This document shows, one piece after another, positions 56,642-64,000 of a DNA stretch of 64,000 bases. The first letter of the stretch is position 1. The number at the start of each line of letters is the position of its first letter. The position numbers and the translations under genes were made by a program. This DNA is from Corynebacterium camporealensis (GTDB lineage: Bacteria > Actinomycetota > Actinomycetes > Mycobacteriales > Mycobacteriaceae): assembly GCF_000980815.1 (NCBI RefSeq), contig NZ_CP011311.1, positions 1,937,815 to 2,001,814 on the forward strand, written 5' to 3'. The notes below the pieces were generated by a model. It ran no database searches, was not told where the DNA came from, and saw only the letters and a program-made list of their open reading frames with translations.

Positions 56642-57895
56642 CTACGCAGGGGCGAGAGTGTCACTCACAGCAAGCATGAGGCTGGTCACTCTCGCCGCTC
56701 TTGCTTTCATGTAGACGTCGAGGATGGTGTCAAGGTCTCGCTGACCCAAAGGCTTGCCAATTTCTTTAGGGGTCGCGCCAACTTCAGCAAGACGAGTGAT
56801 ACACCAACGCCTGCCACTGTGCGGGCCAATCTCTTTACTTACCCCTGTAGCGTCCTTGACGCGTCCTAGGACGCTTCTGTACGAGGTGTCCATGATAACC
56901 TCCCCCGTGCCCGTGGTGGTCAACAGACGGACGGTTTTATCCCCCTCCGCAGTATGCACCGTAGTCGTTCCATGTGGCAGATGTTTTCGGAGATGCTCCT
57001 CGACCAAATACGAGTGCTTTTCTATGATCGGCACTTCTCTGTACCCAGCGGCTGTCTTAGGTGCTTGAAAATTCATGTAGCAACCATCAGACCCACTGAG
57101 ACGCTGAGCATTTTGCTCGACAATCACGACATAACGCGGCCGCATCGGCACAGGTGTATCTGGATCAATACGTATGTGACGCTGCTCGAGAGCAAAAGCT
57201 TCGCCGATACGGAGTCCATGAAAGAAAATCAGAGAAGTGAGCAGCTTCCAGTCCTCACGCATCCCCTCTAGGATCTTCTGAAGCTCCTCGTCCGATGGCA
57301 GGTATTTGTCGCTTTTTGGGACTCTTTTGCTTACCCCGACTATGCGGATTGGGTTCTCAGCGATCATCCCGCGATTCACCGCTTCCGCGAAGGCAGCACG
57401 CAGCCTCACGTAGCTCTTCCGGTTGGTCTCAGGTGTGTCATAACCGTCGCAAATGCCATCCCACCACAGATGAGCGTCCGTTTTGGTGACTTGGGATATT
57501 GGCATATCCGCTAAGCGTGTGACTCGTGGGTCTAGTGCACCTGAACCGCGAGGAGCCAGGATTCTGTTAGTGGTCACTCTGATGTATTGCTGAATTGTCG
57601 ACTCGATGACATTGTGTGGCGGCCTCTGGATGATGCGATGATACTCATCTAGCCATTGGCGAACGGTGATCGATTCTGCCTCGGCTTTAATTCGACGTTC
57701 CTCAGGGGCCACCCACACCCCTAGCTCTATCGCGCGATGCTCCGCCGCCAGCCATGCTTCCGCGTCCATCCGCGTGGTAAATCCGCCTGCAGGCTTATGC
57801 CGCGTCTTCAGAATATCTTCGGGATGGATATAGCTTGGATAGTACTTCTTTCCCTTCTTCTGAATCTTCCCCCAACTGCGGCGGGTTCCTGCCAT
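56642..57895 (-). CDS. Tyrosine recombinase / phage-type integrase
   Basis: 417 residues. An N-terminal AP2-like arm-binding part (GKIQKKGKKYYPSYIHPED, FTTRMDAEAWLAAEH) and a SAM-like core-binding part (ITVRQWLDEYHRIIQRP) precede the catalytic domain. Catalytic residues: Arg in FFHGLRIGEAFALE, His-x-x-Arg in GPHSGRRWCITRLAEVG, Tyr in DTILDVYMKA. The second His position reads Gln (KPLGQRDLD). It starts 210 bases from tRNA-Ala, the usual place for an island integrase. No excisionase is seen. Confidence 0.92.
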   Translation of the reverse strand: MAGTRRSWGKIQKKGKKYYPSYIHPEDILKTRHKPAGGFTTRMDAEAWLAAEHRAIELGVWVAPEERRIKAEAESITVRQWLDEYHRIIQRPPHNVIESTIQQYIRVTTNRILAPRGSGALDPRVTRLADMPISQVTKTDAHLWWDGICDGYDTPETNRKSYVRLRAAFAEAVNRGMIAENPIRIVGVSKRVPKSDKYLPSDEELQKILEGMREDWKLLTSLIFFHGLRIGEAFALEQRHIRIDPDTPVPMRPRYVVIVEQNAQRLSGSDGCYMNFQAPKTAAGYREVPIIEKHSYLVEEHLRKHLPHGTTTVHTAEGDKTVRLLTTTGTGEVIMDTSYRSVLGRVKDATGVSKEIGPHSGRRWCITRLAEVGATPKEIGKPLGQRDLDTILDVYMKARAARVTSLMLAVSDTLAPA

Positions 57896-58063
57896 TCGAA
57901 TCTCCTAACATCTAACTGCGGTTGATGATGGGAGAGCATACCGGCCTTGTGCGCTCTAGTCGGGAAAATTGTTCCCCTTACATTCCCCTTATTCAGTCAA
58001 CTCCGGTCAACTTCAGTGAGGAAAACTGATACATAAAAAGTGTATCTACCAGCAGAAATAAAA

Positions 58064-58097
58064 AGAAACCGCAGGTCGTTGATTACCTGCGGTTTCT
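58064..58097 (-). terminator. Terminator after tRNA-Ala
   Basis: AGAAACCGCAGGT / ACCTGCGGTTTCT is a perfect 13-bp stem, followed on the minus strand by TTTTTATTTCTG. It lies 7 bases past the tRNA. Confidence 0.88.
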
Positions 58098-58104
58098 CTA
58101 TCCG

Positions 58105-58177
58105 TGGAGCTAACGGGATTCGAACCCGTGACCCCCACACTGCCAGTGTGGTGCGCTACCAACTGCGCCATAGCCCC
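58105..58177 (-). tRNA. tRNA-Ala (anticodon GGC)
   Basis: On the minus strand GGGGCTA pairs with TAGCTCC plus A73. The anticodon arm CCACA-CTGGCAG-TGTGG gives GGC. The T-loop is GTTCGAATC. CCA is not encoded. It is the likely attachment site of the island; a second copy of its 3' end was searched for by eye and not found in the window. Confidence 0.95.
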
Positions 58178-58258
58178 GTGGGAAAGGTTTATCTTTCCGA
58201 CATGAGAAATTTACCCCGTTGCTTATGTTGATTACAAATCGCCAGCTCAATACAGATA

Positions 58259-58297
58259 AACACCGGCGATCAGCTGTTTGTGCTGAACGCCGGTGTT
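58259..58297 (-). terminator. Terminator of the DsbA-like gene
   Basis: AACACCGGCG / CGCCGGTGTT with an inner ATCAGC / GCTGA stem. It lies 25 bases past the stop of the leftward gene. Confidence 0.8.
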
Positions 58298-58322
58298 GGA
58301 GGTTTATGTGGGTTGTTTGGCT

Positions 58323-59102
58323 TTAGCCTTCAACGACCTGGGTAACCCAGTCCCAGTCAGCCAGGGAGCCACCGCTCGGGTTCGGCAGGTCCTCGCCGTC
58401 CTGGATGATGCGCGGGGAGGAGACCTCACCGGTTTCATCCTTCAGGTGCTTAGCGTTGGAACGGCCAACCTGGTTGCCCTCAGCAACGTCCAGGTTGCGG
58501 ATGGTGTCGACCAGCTCGCCATCAGCGCCCAGGGTGTCAGCGGCATCAGCGAAGTCGTCGAACTCCCAGCCAGCGACGTTTTGCTGGTTGTGCATCAGGT
58601 AGTCGCGCAGGTTCCAGTAGGTGTAAGCATCGCCAGCAGAGGCGATCTCAGTGAGAACTGCAGCGGTCTTGGTGGAGTGGCCTTCCACCTGAGCTGCTTC
58701 GTCCTCGATGTACTCGTTGAGGTCCTGGCCGCCTAAGTCCAGGAAGTTCAGGGTGCGCACGTTGACCACCAGGTCACCGTCTTCGACAGCCTGCTTCATT
58801 TCAGCATCGCTGCCTTCGGCCAGCTCAGCGCAGTGCGGGCAGGAGAAGTCCTCGTAGAGGTCAACTTCGGCAGCATCGTCAGCAGTGTTCGCAGAACGCA
58901 GGGTAACGACACCGTCGGTGTATTCAACGTTCAGGTTTACGTCTTCAGCGTTTTCTGCCACAGCCTCAGTGCGGGACTGCTGGCCGCTCCAGACGATGTA
59001 GCCGATAACTACAGCGATGATGACCAGCAGGACACCGATACCCCAGATGAAACCGTTGCCACCCTTGGAGTTCGGGTCACTCACTTTGGTCGCTTTACTC
59101 AT
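58323..59102 (-). CDS. Membrane-anchored DsbA/thioredoxin-fold protein
   Basis: 259 residues. One N-terminal helix (IWGIGVLLVIIAVVIGYIVW) and then an extracytoplasmic thioredoxin fold with the active site DFSCPHCAELAEG near residue 92. A long helical insert follows, and cis-Pro in VSSPRIIQDGEDL. It fits thioredoxin_4 / DsbA-like oxidases that make disulfides in exported proteins. The gene is followed 67 bases on (upstream side) by a MauE-type protein, which could be its redox partner. No DsbB or VKOR is adjacent. Confidence 0.88.
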   Translation of the reverse strand: MSKATKVSDPNSKGGNGFIWGIGVLLVIIAVVIGYIVWSGQQSRTEAVAENAEDVNLNVEYTDGVVTLRSANTADDAAEVDLYEDFSCPHCAELAEGSDAEMKQAVEDGDLVVNVRTLNFLDLGGQDLNEYIEDEAAQVEGHSTKTAAVLTEIASAGDAYTYWNLRDYLMHNQQNVAGWEFDDFADAADTLGADGELVDTIRNLDVAEGNQVGRSNAKHLKDETGEVSSPRIIQDGEDLPNPSGGSLADWDWVTQVVEG

Positions 59103-59169
59103 AATTTCGTGTATTCCTAGCTCGTTGTAGGGCCATGACTTCAGCTATCTAGCCTACCGTCACAGCCTG

Positions 59170-59628
59170 TTAAGGGTGAAGTGCAAACTTAGTGAATGGA
59201 CGTTTCATGGTCCAGATCATAAGGAAGATGTAGAAGACATCACGTGCCAAGGTCTTGGCGTAGTTCATCGCTTGTGCATCCTGGTTCGGATCCACTTCGA
59301 AGCAACCGCAGTCGATGCCCAAACCACGCGCCCACGCCTGGCCGATACCAATCATGAACAGCACCAGCACGCCGGTGCCAACTGCTGCCGATGGCCGCAA
59401 GAACAGACCCAGCAGCAACAGCACGCCGCCGATGACTTCCAGCGGGCCAATCAGGTAGGCCAGGTAGTTCGACCACTCGGGAGTAAAAATCTCGTAGGCT
59501 TCAATGGTCTTCGTGGTCGACATGTGCTCGCCGAGTTTGGCCCATCCGGCAGAAATCCAGATGTAGGCCATGTAAAAACGGGCGAAGGCACTAATGACAT
59601 CGAGGACGGTGGTTTTCGTGATCTTCAC
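59170..59628 (-). CDS. MauE/DoxX-family membrane protein
   Basis: 152 residues with four helices. FYMAYIWISAGWAKLGEHM is the DoxX/MauE start, and the loop GLGIDCGCFEVDPN has the two cysteines of MauE-type proteins. Such proteins are linked to redox reactions and disulfide formation in the envelope. It lies between pgm (15 bases) and the DsbA-like gene, so a role with the latter is likely by context. Confidence 0.85.
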   Translation of the reverse strand: MKITKTTVLDVISAFARFYMAYIWISAGWAKLGEHMSTTKTIEAYEIFTPEWSNYLAYLIGPLEVIGGVLLLLGLFLRPSAAVGTGVLVLFMIGIGQAWARGLGIDCGCFEVDPNQDAQAMNYAKTLARDVFYIFLMIWTMKRPFTKFALHP

Positions 59629-59643
59629 GCGTTTAGTTTAACC

Positions 59644-61254
59644 CTAAACCTCTAATACATAGGAGACGAGGGCCTGTGCTTCTGCTTGGACCTTCCTGAG
59701 ATGTTCCTCACCGTTAAAGGACTCCGCATAGATCTTGTACTTGTCCTCAGTGCCGGATGGGCGCGCGGCGAACCAGGCGTTTTCGGTAACAACCTTGAGA
59801 CCACCGATAGTGGCATCGTTGCCCGGCGCGCGGGTCAAGGTTGCTTCGATCTTCTCCCCCGCCAGTTCGGTGGTGTCGATCTGCTCGGGGCTTAAGTTTT
59901 TCAAGATGGCTTTTTGCTCACGATTGGCAGGAGCGTCAGTGCGTGCATAAAAAGGGGCACCATATTCCTTGGCCAGCTCGGCGTAGCGCTGCGACGGGGT
60001 CTTGCCGCTGACGGCGAGAATCTCCGAGGCAATCAGGTCCATGATGATGCCGTCTTTGTCAGTAGTCCACACGGTGCCGTCCTTGCGCAGGAAGGATGCG
60101 CCGGCAGATTCCTCGCCACCAAAGCCGATGCTGCCATCGAGCAGGCCTGGCACGAACCACTTAAAGCCCACCGGAACCTCAACGAGCTTGCGGTCTAATG
60201 CGCCGACCACGCGGTCAATCATCGACGAAGACACCAGGGTCTTGCCTACACCGGCATTGCCCCAGTTCGGACGGTTGGCAAAGAGGTAGTCAATGGCCAC
60301 GGCCAGGAAGTGGTTCGGGTTCATCAGGCCCGCATCCGGCGTGACGATGCCGTGGCGATCCGAATCCGCATCATTACCGGTAGCGATGTCGTATTTCTCA
60401 CGACCGGCAACCAGCGACGCCATCGCATTTGGCGAGGAGCAATCCATGCGGATCTCGCCGTCGGTGTCCAGCGTCATGAAGCGGAAGGTGGCGTCGACCT
60501 CCGGATTCACGACTTCCAGGTTGAGCTTGTAGCGATCCGCGATGGCCTGCCAATAATCGACGGCTGCACCGCCCATGGGGTCGGCGCCGATGCGGACATC
60601 GGAAAGCGCTTGCATATCGACCACACTGTCCAGGTCGCCGACATAGTGCTCCAGGAAGTCATGGCTGGTGCAGCGCTCATCGGTCACACCGTCAACGCTG
60701 GTGCGGGCCACGCCCTTAAGCTCAGCGCGCAGGTAGTCGTTGGCGGTATTGGCAATCCAGTCGGTGGCCTCAGCATCGGCGGGACCACCACTGGGCGGGT
60801 TGTACTTGAAGCCACCATCGCGCGGCGGGTTATGCGATGGGGTGACCACGATGCCATCGGAACCAGAATGGGTCAGGATGGCATGCGATACAGCCGGGGT
60901 CGGGGTGTAGCGGCCGGCGGCATCGACGCGGACGTCGACGTCGTTAGCCAGCAGCACCTCGAGCGCACTGATCATGGCCGGCTCCGACAGGGCGTGGGTA
61001 TCGCGGCCGATAAACAGTGGGCCGGTGATGTTTTGGGAACGGCGGTAGTCCACGATCGCCTGGGTGGTAGCCCAGATGTGGTCCTCGTTGAAGGTGCGCT
61101 GCAGAGAGCTGCCACGGTGCCCGGAGGTACCAAAGGTCACCTGCTGGCCCGGGTCCTCCACATCCGGGTGAAGCGTGTAGTAGGCGCTGACAAGCTGTGC
61201 AATGTCGATGAGGTCGCCGGCTTGCGCAAGCTGACCCGCACGGGGGTGAGACAC
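59644..61254 (-). CDS. pgm: Phosphoglucomutase (alpha-D-glucose-phosphate specific)
   Basis: 536 residues. Start region [19 protein letters not shown], the phosphoserine loop [20 protein letters not shown], metal Asp in [12 protein letters not shown], the sugar loop [15 protein letters not shown] and the phosphate loop [17 protein letters not shown] are complete. It converts glucose-1-phosphate and glucose-6-phosphate, linking glycogen, trehalose and wall sugars to glycolysis. Length is close to the family norm. Confidence 0.96.
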   Translation of the reverse strand: MSHPRAGQLAQAGDLIDIAQLVSAYYTLHPDVEDPGQQVTFGTSGHRGSSLQRTFNEDHIWATTQAIVDYRRSQNITGPLFIGRDTHALSEPAMISALEVLLANDVDVRVDAAGRYTPTPAVSHAILTHSGSDGIVVTPSHNPPRDGGFKYNPPSGGPADAEATDWIANTANDYLRAELKGVARTSVDGVTDERCTSHDFLEHYVGDLDSVVDMQALSDVRIGADPMGGAAVDYWQAIADRYKLNLEVVNPEVDATFRFMTLDTDGEIRMDCSSPNAMASLVAGREKYDIATGNDADSDRHGIVTPDAGLMNPNHFLAVAIDYLFANRPNWGNAGVGKTLVSSSMIDRVVGALDRKLVEVPVGFKWFVPGLLDGSIGFGGEESAGASFLRKDGTVWTTDKDGIIMDLIASEILAVSGKTPSQRYAELAKEYGAPFYARTDAPANREQKAILKNLSPEQIDTTELAGEKIEATLTRAPGNDATIGGLKVVTENAWFAARPSGTEDKYKIYAESFNGEEHLRKVQAEAQALVSYVLEV

Positions 61255-61381
61255 TGGGGATGCTCCTTCGGGGGAATCAGGACGGGTACAACTCTAGTTT
61301 GCCCGCTTTCGGGTCTACGCGCAGTCCAGTTGCCCCCATCGGGGCTGCAATGATTTCTGTTATGTAGTAGGTTTCCTGGCT

Positions 61382-62803
61382 ATGGAAAATTTGCAAAACT
61401 TCCTCGACACCATCGGCGGAGTGGTGTGGGGGCCGTTCGTTCTCATCCCTCTCTTGCTCGGTACCGGTCTCTGGCTGACTATTCGCCTGGGTGCGCTGCA
61501 GTTTCGCACCTTAGGTCGCGCTATGCGTCATGCTTTTGCGGACCAATCAGAAGACAAGTCCAGTGACGGCGATATTTCCAACTACCAGGCACTAACCACC
61601 GCGCTGGCCGCAACGGTTGGTGTGGGCAACATCGTCGGTGTGGCCACCGCCCTTTCCATCGGTGGCCCCGGCGCACTGTTGTGGATCTGGATTACTGGTC
61701 TAGTCGGTATGGCCTCGAAGTACTCCGAGGCCTACCTGGGTGTGCGTTTCCGTACCACCGACGCCAAGGGCGAGCAGGCCGGCGGCCCGCAGTACTACCT
61801 CAAGCGCGGCATCAAGGGCCCACTGGGCACCGTGCTGGCAACTTCTTTTGCCATCTTCGCCGTGTTTGCCTCCTTCGGTATTGGCAACCTTACCCAGGGC
61901 AACGCCGTGGCCAGCAACATGGAGTCCACGTTCGGCGTGACCCCGGTGGCAACCGGTGCCCTGCTGTTCATCCTGGTTGGCTCCGTGCTGCTGGGTGGCA
62001 TTAAGTCCATCGGCCGTATCACCTCGGCCTTCGTGCCGCTGATGATCATCATCTACGTCGTCGGCGGCATCGTGGTGCTGCTGATCAACATCGCTGACCT
62101 GCCTTCCGCACTCGCGCTGGTCTTTACCGATGCCTTCACCGGCACCTCCGCTGCAGGTGGCTTCGTTGGCTCCACCATGATGATGGCCATCCAGTACGGT
62201 GTTGCCCGCGGTATCTTCTCCAACGAGTCCGGTATGGGTTCGGCCGCTATTGCTGCAGCCGCCGCCAGGACCCCGCACCCGGCACGTCAGGGCCTGGTGT
62301 CTATGACCCAGACTTTCATCGATACCCTCATCGTGGTCTCCATTACCGGCCTGGTCATCGTCGTCACCGGCACCTGGCAGATGGACCGCGACGAAGCCGG
62401 CATCATGACCGCCGAAGCCTTCTCCCACGGCCTGCCAGGCCACTGGGGCGGTACCGTCGTGTCGCTGTCGATCATCTTCTTCGCCTTCTCCACCATCGTC
62501 GCCTGGGCATACTACGGCGAGCGCTCCCTGGAGTCCCTGGTCGGCCGCGCCGGTACGGTTCCTTATCGCATGGTCTTTACCACCGTCGTCTTCGTCGGTG
62601 CCGTCTCCGAGCTGGAGCTCGCGTGGTCCTTCTCCGACCTGGCCAACGGCCTGATGGCTATCCCGAACCTGATTGGCCTGCTCATCCTCTCCGGCCTCAT
62701 TGCCCGCGAGACCAAGGCCTACCTCAAGTTCGATCCGAAGCTGAACAAGCCAGTCGAGGACGTCGAGGAGTTCGTCAAACAACAGGGCATGGATTGGAAG
62801 TAG
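61382..62803 (+). CDS. Alanine/glycine:cation symporter (AGCS family)
   Basis: 473 residues with about 11 helices. The signature GGPQYYLKRGIKGPLG and the segments TTALAATVGVGNIVGVATAL and RGIFSNESGMGSAAIAAAAA are diagnostic. It imports alanine or glycine with sodium or protons. The ATG follows a 127-base divergent gap from pgm. Substrate is inferred from family. CrcB follows 10 bases later, which may be read-through. Confidence 0.93.
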   Translation: MENLQNFLDTIGGVVWGPFVLIPLLLGTGLWLTIRLGALQFRTLGRAMRHAFADQSEDKSSDGDISNYQALTTALAATVGVGNIVGVATALSIGGPGALLWIWITGLVGMASKYSEAYLGVRFRTTDAKGEQAGGPQYYLKRGIKGPLGTVLATSFAIFAVFASFGIGNLTQGNAVASNMESTFGVTPVATGALLFILVGSVLLGGIKSIGRITSAFVPLMIIIYVVGGIVVLLINIADLPSALALVFTDAFTGTSAAGGFVGSTMMMAIQYGVARGIFSNESGMGSAAIAAAAARTPHPARQGLVSMTQTFIDTLIVVSITGLVIVVTGTWQMDRDEAGIMTAEAFSHGLPGHWGGTVVSLSIIFFAFSTIVAWAYYGERSLESLVGRAGTVPYRMVFTTVVFVGAVSELELAWSFSDLANGLMAIPNLIGLLILSGLIARETKAYLKFDPKLNKPVEDVEEFVKQQGMDWK

Positions 62804-62813
62804 CATGTAATCC

Positions 62814-63116
62814 ATGCGTGAAGCTTTCGTAGTCGGGTCGGGCGCTGCTCTAGGCGTCACGGCCCGCTATTTTTTATCCCTCGCCTTAGGTGGCGGGCTG
62901 TGGCCCCTGCTGCTCATCAACATTGCAGGCAGCTTTGCGATGGGCTACTTCCGCCCCGGTCCCTTCCTCGGCACCGGAGTACTCGGCGGGTTTACGAGCT
63001 TCGCGGCCTTTGCTTTCCTCACCTCCGAGCTCACCCCACTGGGCGTACTCGGCTACGTCCTGGCTACTGCTATCGGTTGCATTGGCTCCTACCTGCTAGG
63101 AGATAAGCTGCGATGA
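62814..63116 (+). CDS. crcB: Fluoride channel CrcB/Fluc, first subunit
   Basis: 100 residues, four helices. Fluc motifs: ALGVTARYFLSLALGG, LLINIAGSFAMGYF with the pore Asn, and GVLGGFTSFAAFAFLTSE with the Phe box. These channels export fluoride. In this lineage two different subunits form the dimer. It overlaps the second crcB by 4 bases. Confidence 0.92.
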   Translation: MREAFVVGSGAALGVTARYFLSLALGGGLWPLLLINIAGSFAMGYFRPGPFLGTGVLGGFTSFAAFAFLTSELTPLGVLGYVLATAIGCIGSYLLGDKLR

Positions 63117-63481
63117 TTCTGCTTGGTCTCTTACTCGGCGGCTTTATCGGCGGTGTCCTCCGCTATCTGTTCAGCCGCCTACTCCCCGGCCCTCCCGGTA
63201 CCTTCGCCGCCAACATGCTCGGCTGCCTCGCGCTCGGCTTGACGATGGGCTTTCTCTACCTCACCCAGACCGCCTCAGCCGACCTGGTCTATGCCACCGC
63301 TGCCGCGGGCCTTGCCGGTGGGCTCTCTACTTGGTCCACCCTGGCTAGGGAACTGGGAGACATGCTAAAAGCCAAGAGATACCGCGACTTGTGCGTCTAT
63401 CTCTTGGCTTCGGTGGCGATTGGAATTATCTGTGCTGCGCGCGGCACCATCTGGGCCGCGCGCATCTACAACGGTCTTTAA
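63113..63481 (+). CDS. crcB: Fluoride channel CrcB/Fluc, second subunit
   Basis: 122 residues. GGFIGGVLRYLFSRLLPGPP, TFAANMLGCLALGLTMGFL (pore Asn) and AGLAGGLSTWSTLARELGDM are the Fluc motifs. Its ATG overlaps the first crcB stop (ATGA), so the two are made in equal amount and probably form a heterodimer. Its TAA overlaps the convergent permease stop by 2 bases. I see no fluoride riboswitch upstream of the pair. Confidence 0.92.
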   Translation: MILLGLLLGGFIGGVLRYLFSRLLPGPPGTFAANMLGCLALGLTMGFLYLTQTASADLVYATAAAGLAGGLSTWSTLARELGDMLKAKRYRDLCVYLLASVAIGIICAARGTIWAARIYNGL

Positions 63482-64000
63482 TCCGCAATCGCGTCCAGCG
63501 GCGGGGTCTTTGCCGCGCGCTGGGCTGGCCAGATGGCCGCGACTACGCCGACGACTGCCGAGCCGACCAGGATGATGGCCAGCTGACCCCACGGCACGGT
63601 GGCCTGCTCCAAGCCTTCGCCGGAGAGTACCTCGATGAAGGCCCAGCCGAGGCCCAGGCCCATGAGCATGCCCATCACAGCACCGAAGATGGCGATCTGG
63701 ACCGCCTCGAGGGTAATCATGGTCCGCACCTGTCGACGCTGCGTACCCACCGCACGCAACATACCGATCTCCTGGCGGCGCTCAATCACGCCCAGGGTCA
63801 GGGTATTCACGATGCCCAGGACCGCAATGATGACTGCCAGTGCCAGCAGTGCGTAGAGGATAGCCAGCATCTGGTCGATAAGGTCACCGGCCTGGCCTGC
63901 GAACTCATCCGAGGACATGACCTGGACAACCACGAGGTCCTTGACGGATTCCTCCAGGTTGGTGCGCAACTGCTCGAGGTCGAAGCCCTCTTCGGCATTC
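63478..64000 (-). CDS. FtsX-like ABC permease, C-terminal part (runs off the window)
   Basis: The frame is open to the right edge. It shows VMSSDEFAGQAGDLIDQMLA, then the MacB/FtsX helices AVIIAVLGIVNTLTLGVIER, with RRQEIGMLRAVGTQRRQVR in the loop, and ends WPAQRAAKTPPLDAIAD. This is the conserved last third of an efflux permease of the MacB type. The start and its ATPase lie outside. Confidence 0.9.
   Translation of the reverse strand, partial: NAEEGFDLEQLRTNLEESVKDLVVVQVMSSDEFAGQAGDLIDQMLAILYALLALAVIIAVLGIVNTLTLGVIERRQEIGMLRAVGTQRRQVRTMITLEAVQIAIFGAVMGMLMGLGLGWAFIEVLSGEGLEQATVPWGQLAIILVGSAVVGVVAAIWPAQRAAKTPPLDAIAD

Noticed and set aside
62600..62813. Fluoride riboswitch before crcB
   Set aside because: The crcB start is 10 bases from the preceding gene and I see no pseudoknot-like leader.
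61700..62860. 386-codon ORF opposite the AGCS symporter
   Set aside because: Antisense shadow: Gly/Asp/His-rich, no domain, and the sense strand is a clear transporter.

Overview
The window reads as chromosome of a Corynebacterium. The gene order serB, ctaD, nrdF, gntR1, nrdE, nrdI, nrdH, rpmJ, nadE, pgm, crcB follows the Corynebacterium glutamicum backbone as I remember it. The block rdgB, rph, MBL hydrolase, murI, rhomboid, DUF2017, clpS, pncB, dinG matches the mycobacterial Rv1329c-Rv1343c neighbourhood. A type I fatty acid synthase runs off the left edge. IS1249-like and IS5-type elements suggest a skin or clinical species of the striatum/xerosis/minutissimum type; this species guess is inference.

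Layout. 1-9.6 kb: FAS-I (partial), an SPFH protein, a proline iminopeptidase, a small membrane protein, a pyruvate formate-lyase operon (pflB, a free-standing glycyl-radical domain, pflA) and an HNH endonuclease of the 13E12 type. 9.7-20.1 kb: tRNA-Leu, then core genes for nucleotide sanitation, RNA processing, cell-wall glutamate supply, proteolysis adaptor, NAD salvage, a DinG helicase, a PTH2-like protein and serB. 20.1-27.1 kb: ctaD and the class Ib ribonucleotide reductase genes, with gntR1 between nrdF and nrdE. 27.3-28.8 kb: a broken IS1249-like element. 28.8-33.1 kb: rpmJ, an MFS sugar transporter, nadE, a fructosamine-kinase-like gene and a PadR pair.

33.1-57.9 kb is an accessory island lying next to tRNA-Ala and a tyrosine integrase. 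It is a mosaic: an ABC-F gene preceded by four 21-bp-spaced repeats, a dead IS3 element, a sortase, a chimera of a truncated sulfoquinovose-synthase-like gene and a truncated ulaA, an FAD dehydrogenase with a DASS permease, a second ulaA fragment, two near-identical IS5-family copies about 11.4 kb apart, decayed ABC genes, a frameshifted gntP, a three-gene ABC exporter flanked by a perfect 22-bp direct repeat, a disabled panB/panC pair, a broken DUF1906 gene, and two uncharacterised genes beside the integrase. Many genes here carry simple inactivating mutations.

58.1-64 kb returns to backbone: tRNA-Ala, a secreted DsbA-like protein, a MauE/DoxX protein, pgm, an alanine/cation symporter, two crcB fluoride channels and the end of an FtsX-type permease.

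The strongest candidate for something unusual is the split pyruvate formate-lyase: the Cys-Cys catalytic body and the glycyl-radical loop are separate genes, each with its own start, in one operon with the activase.
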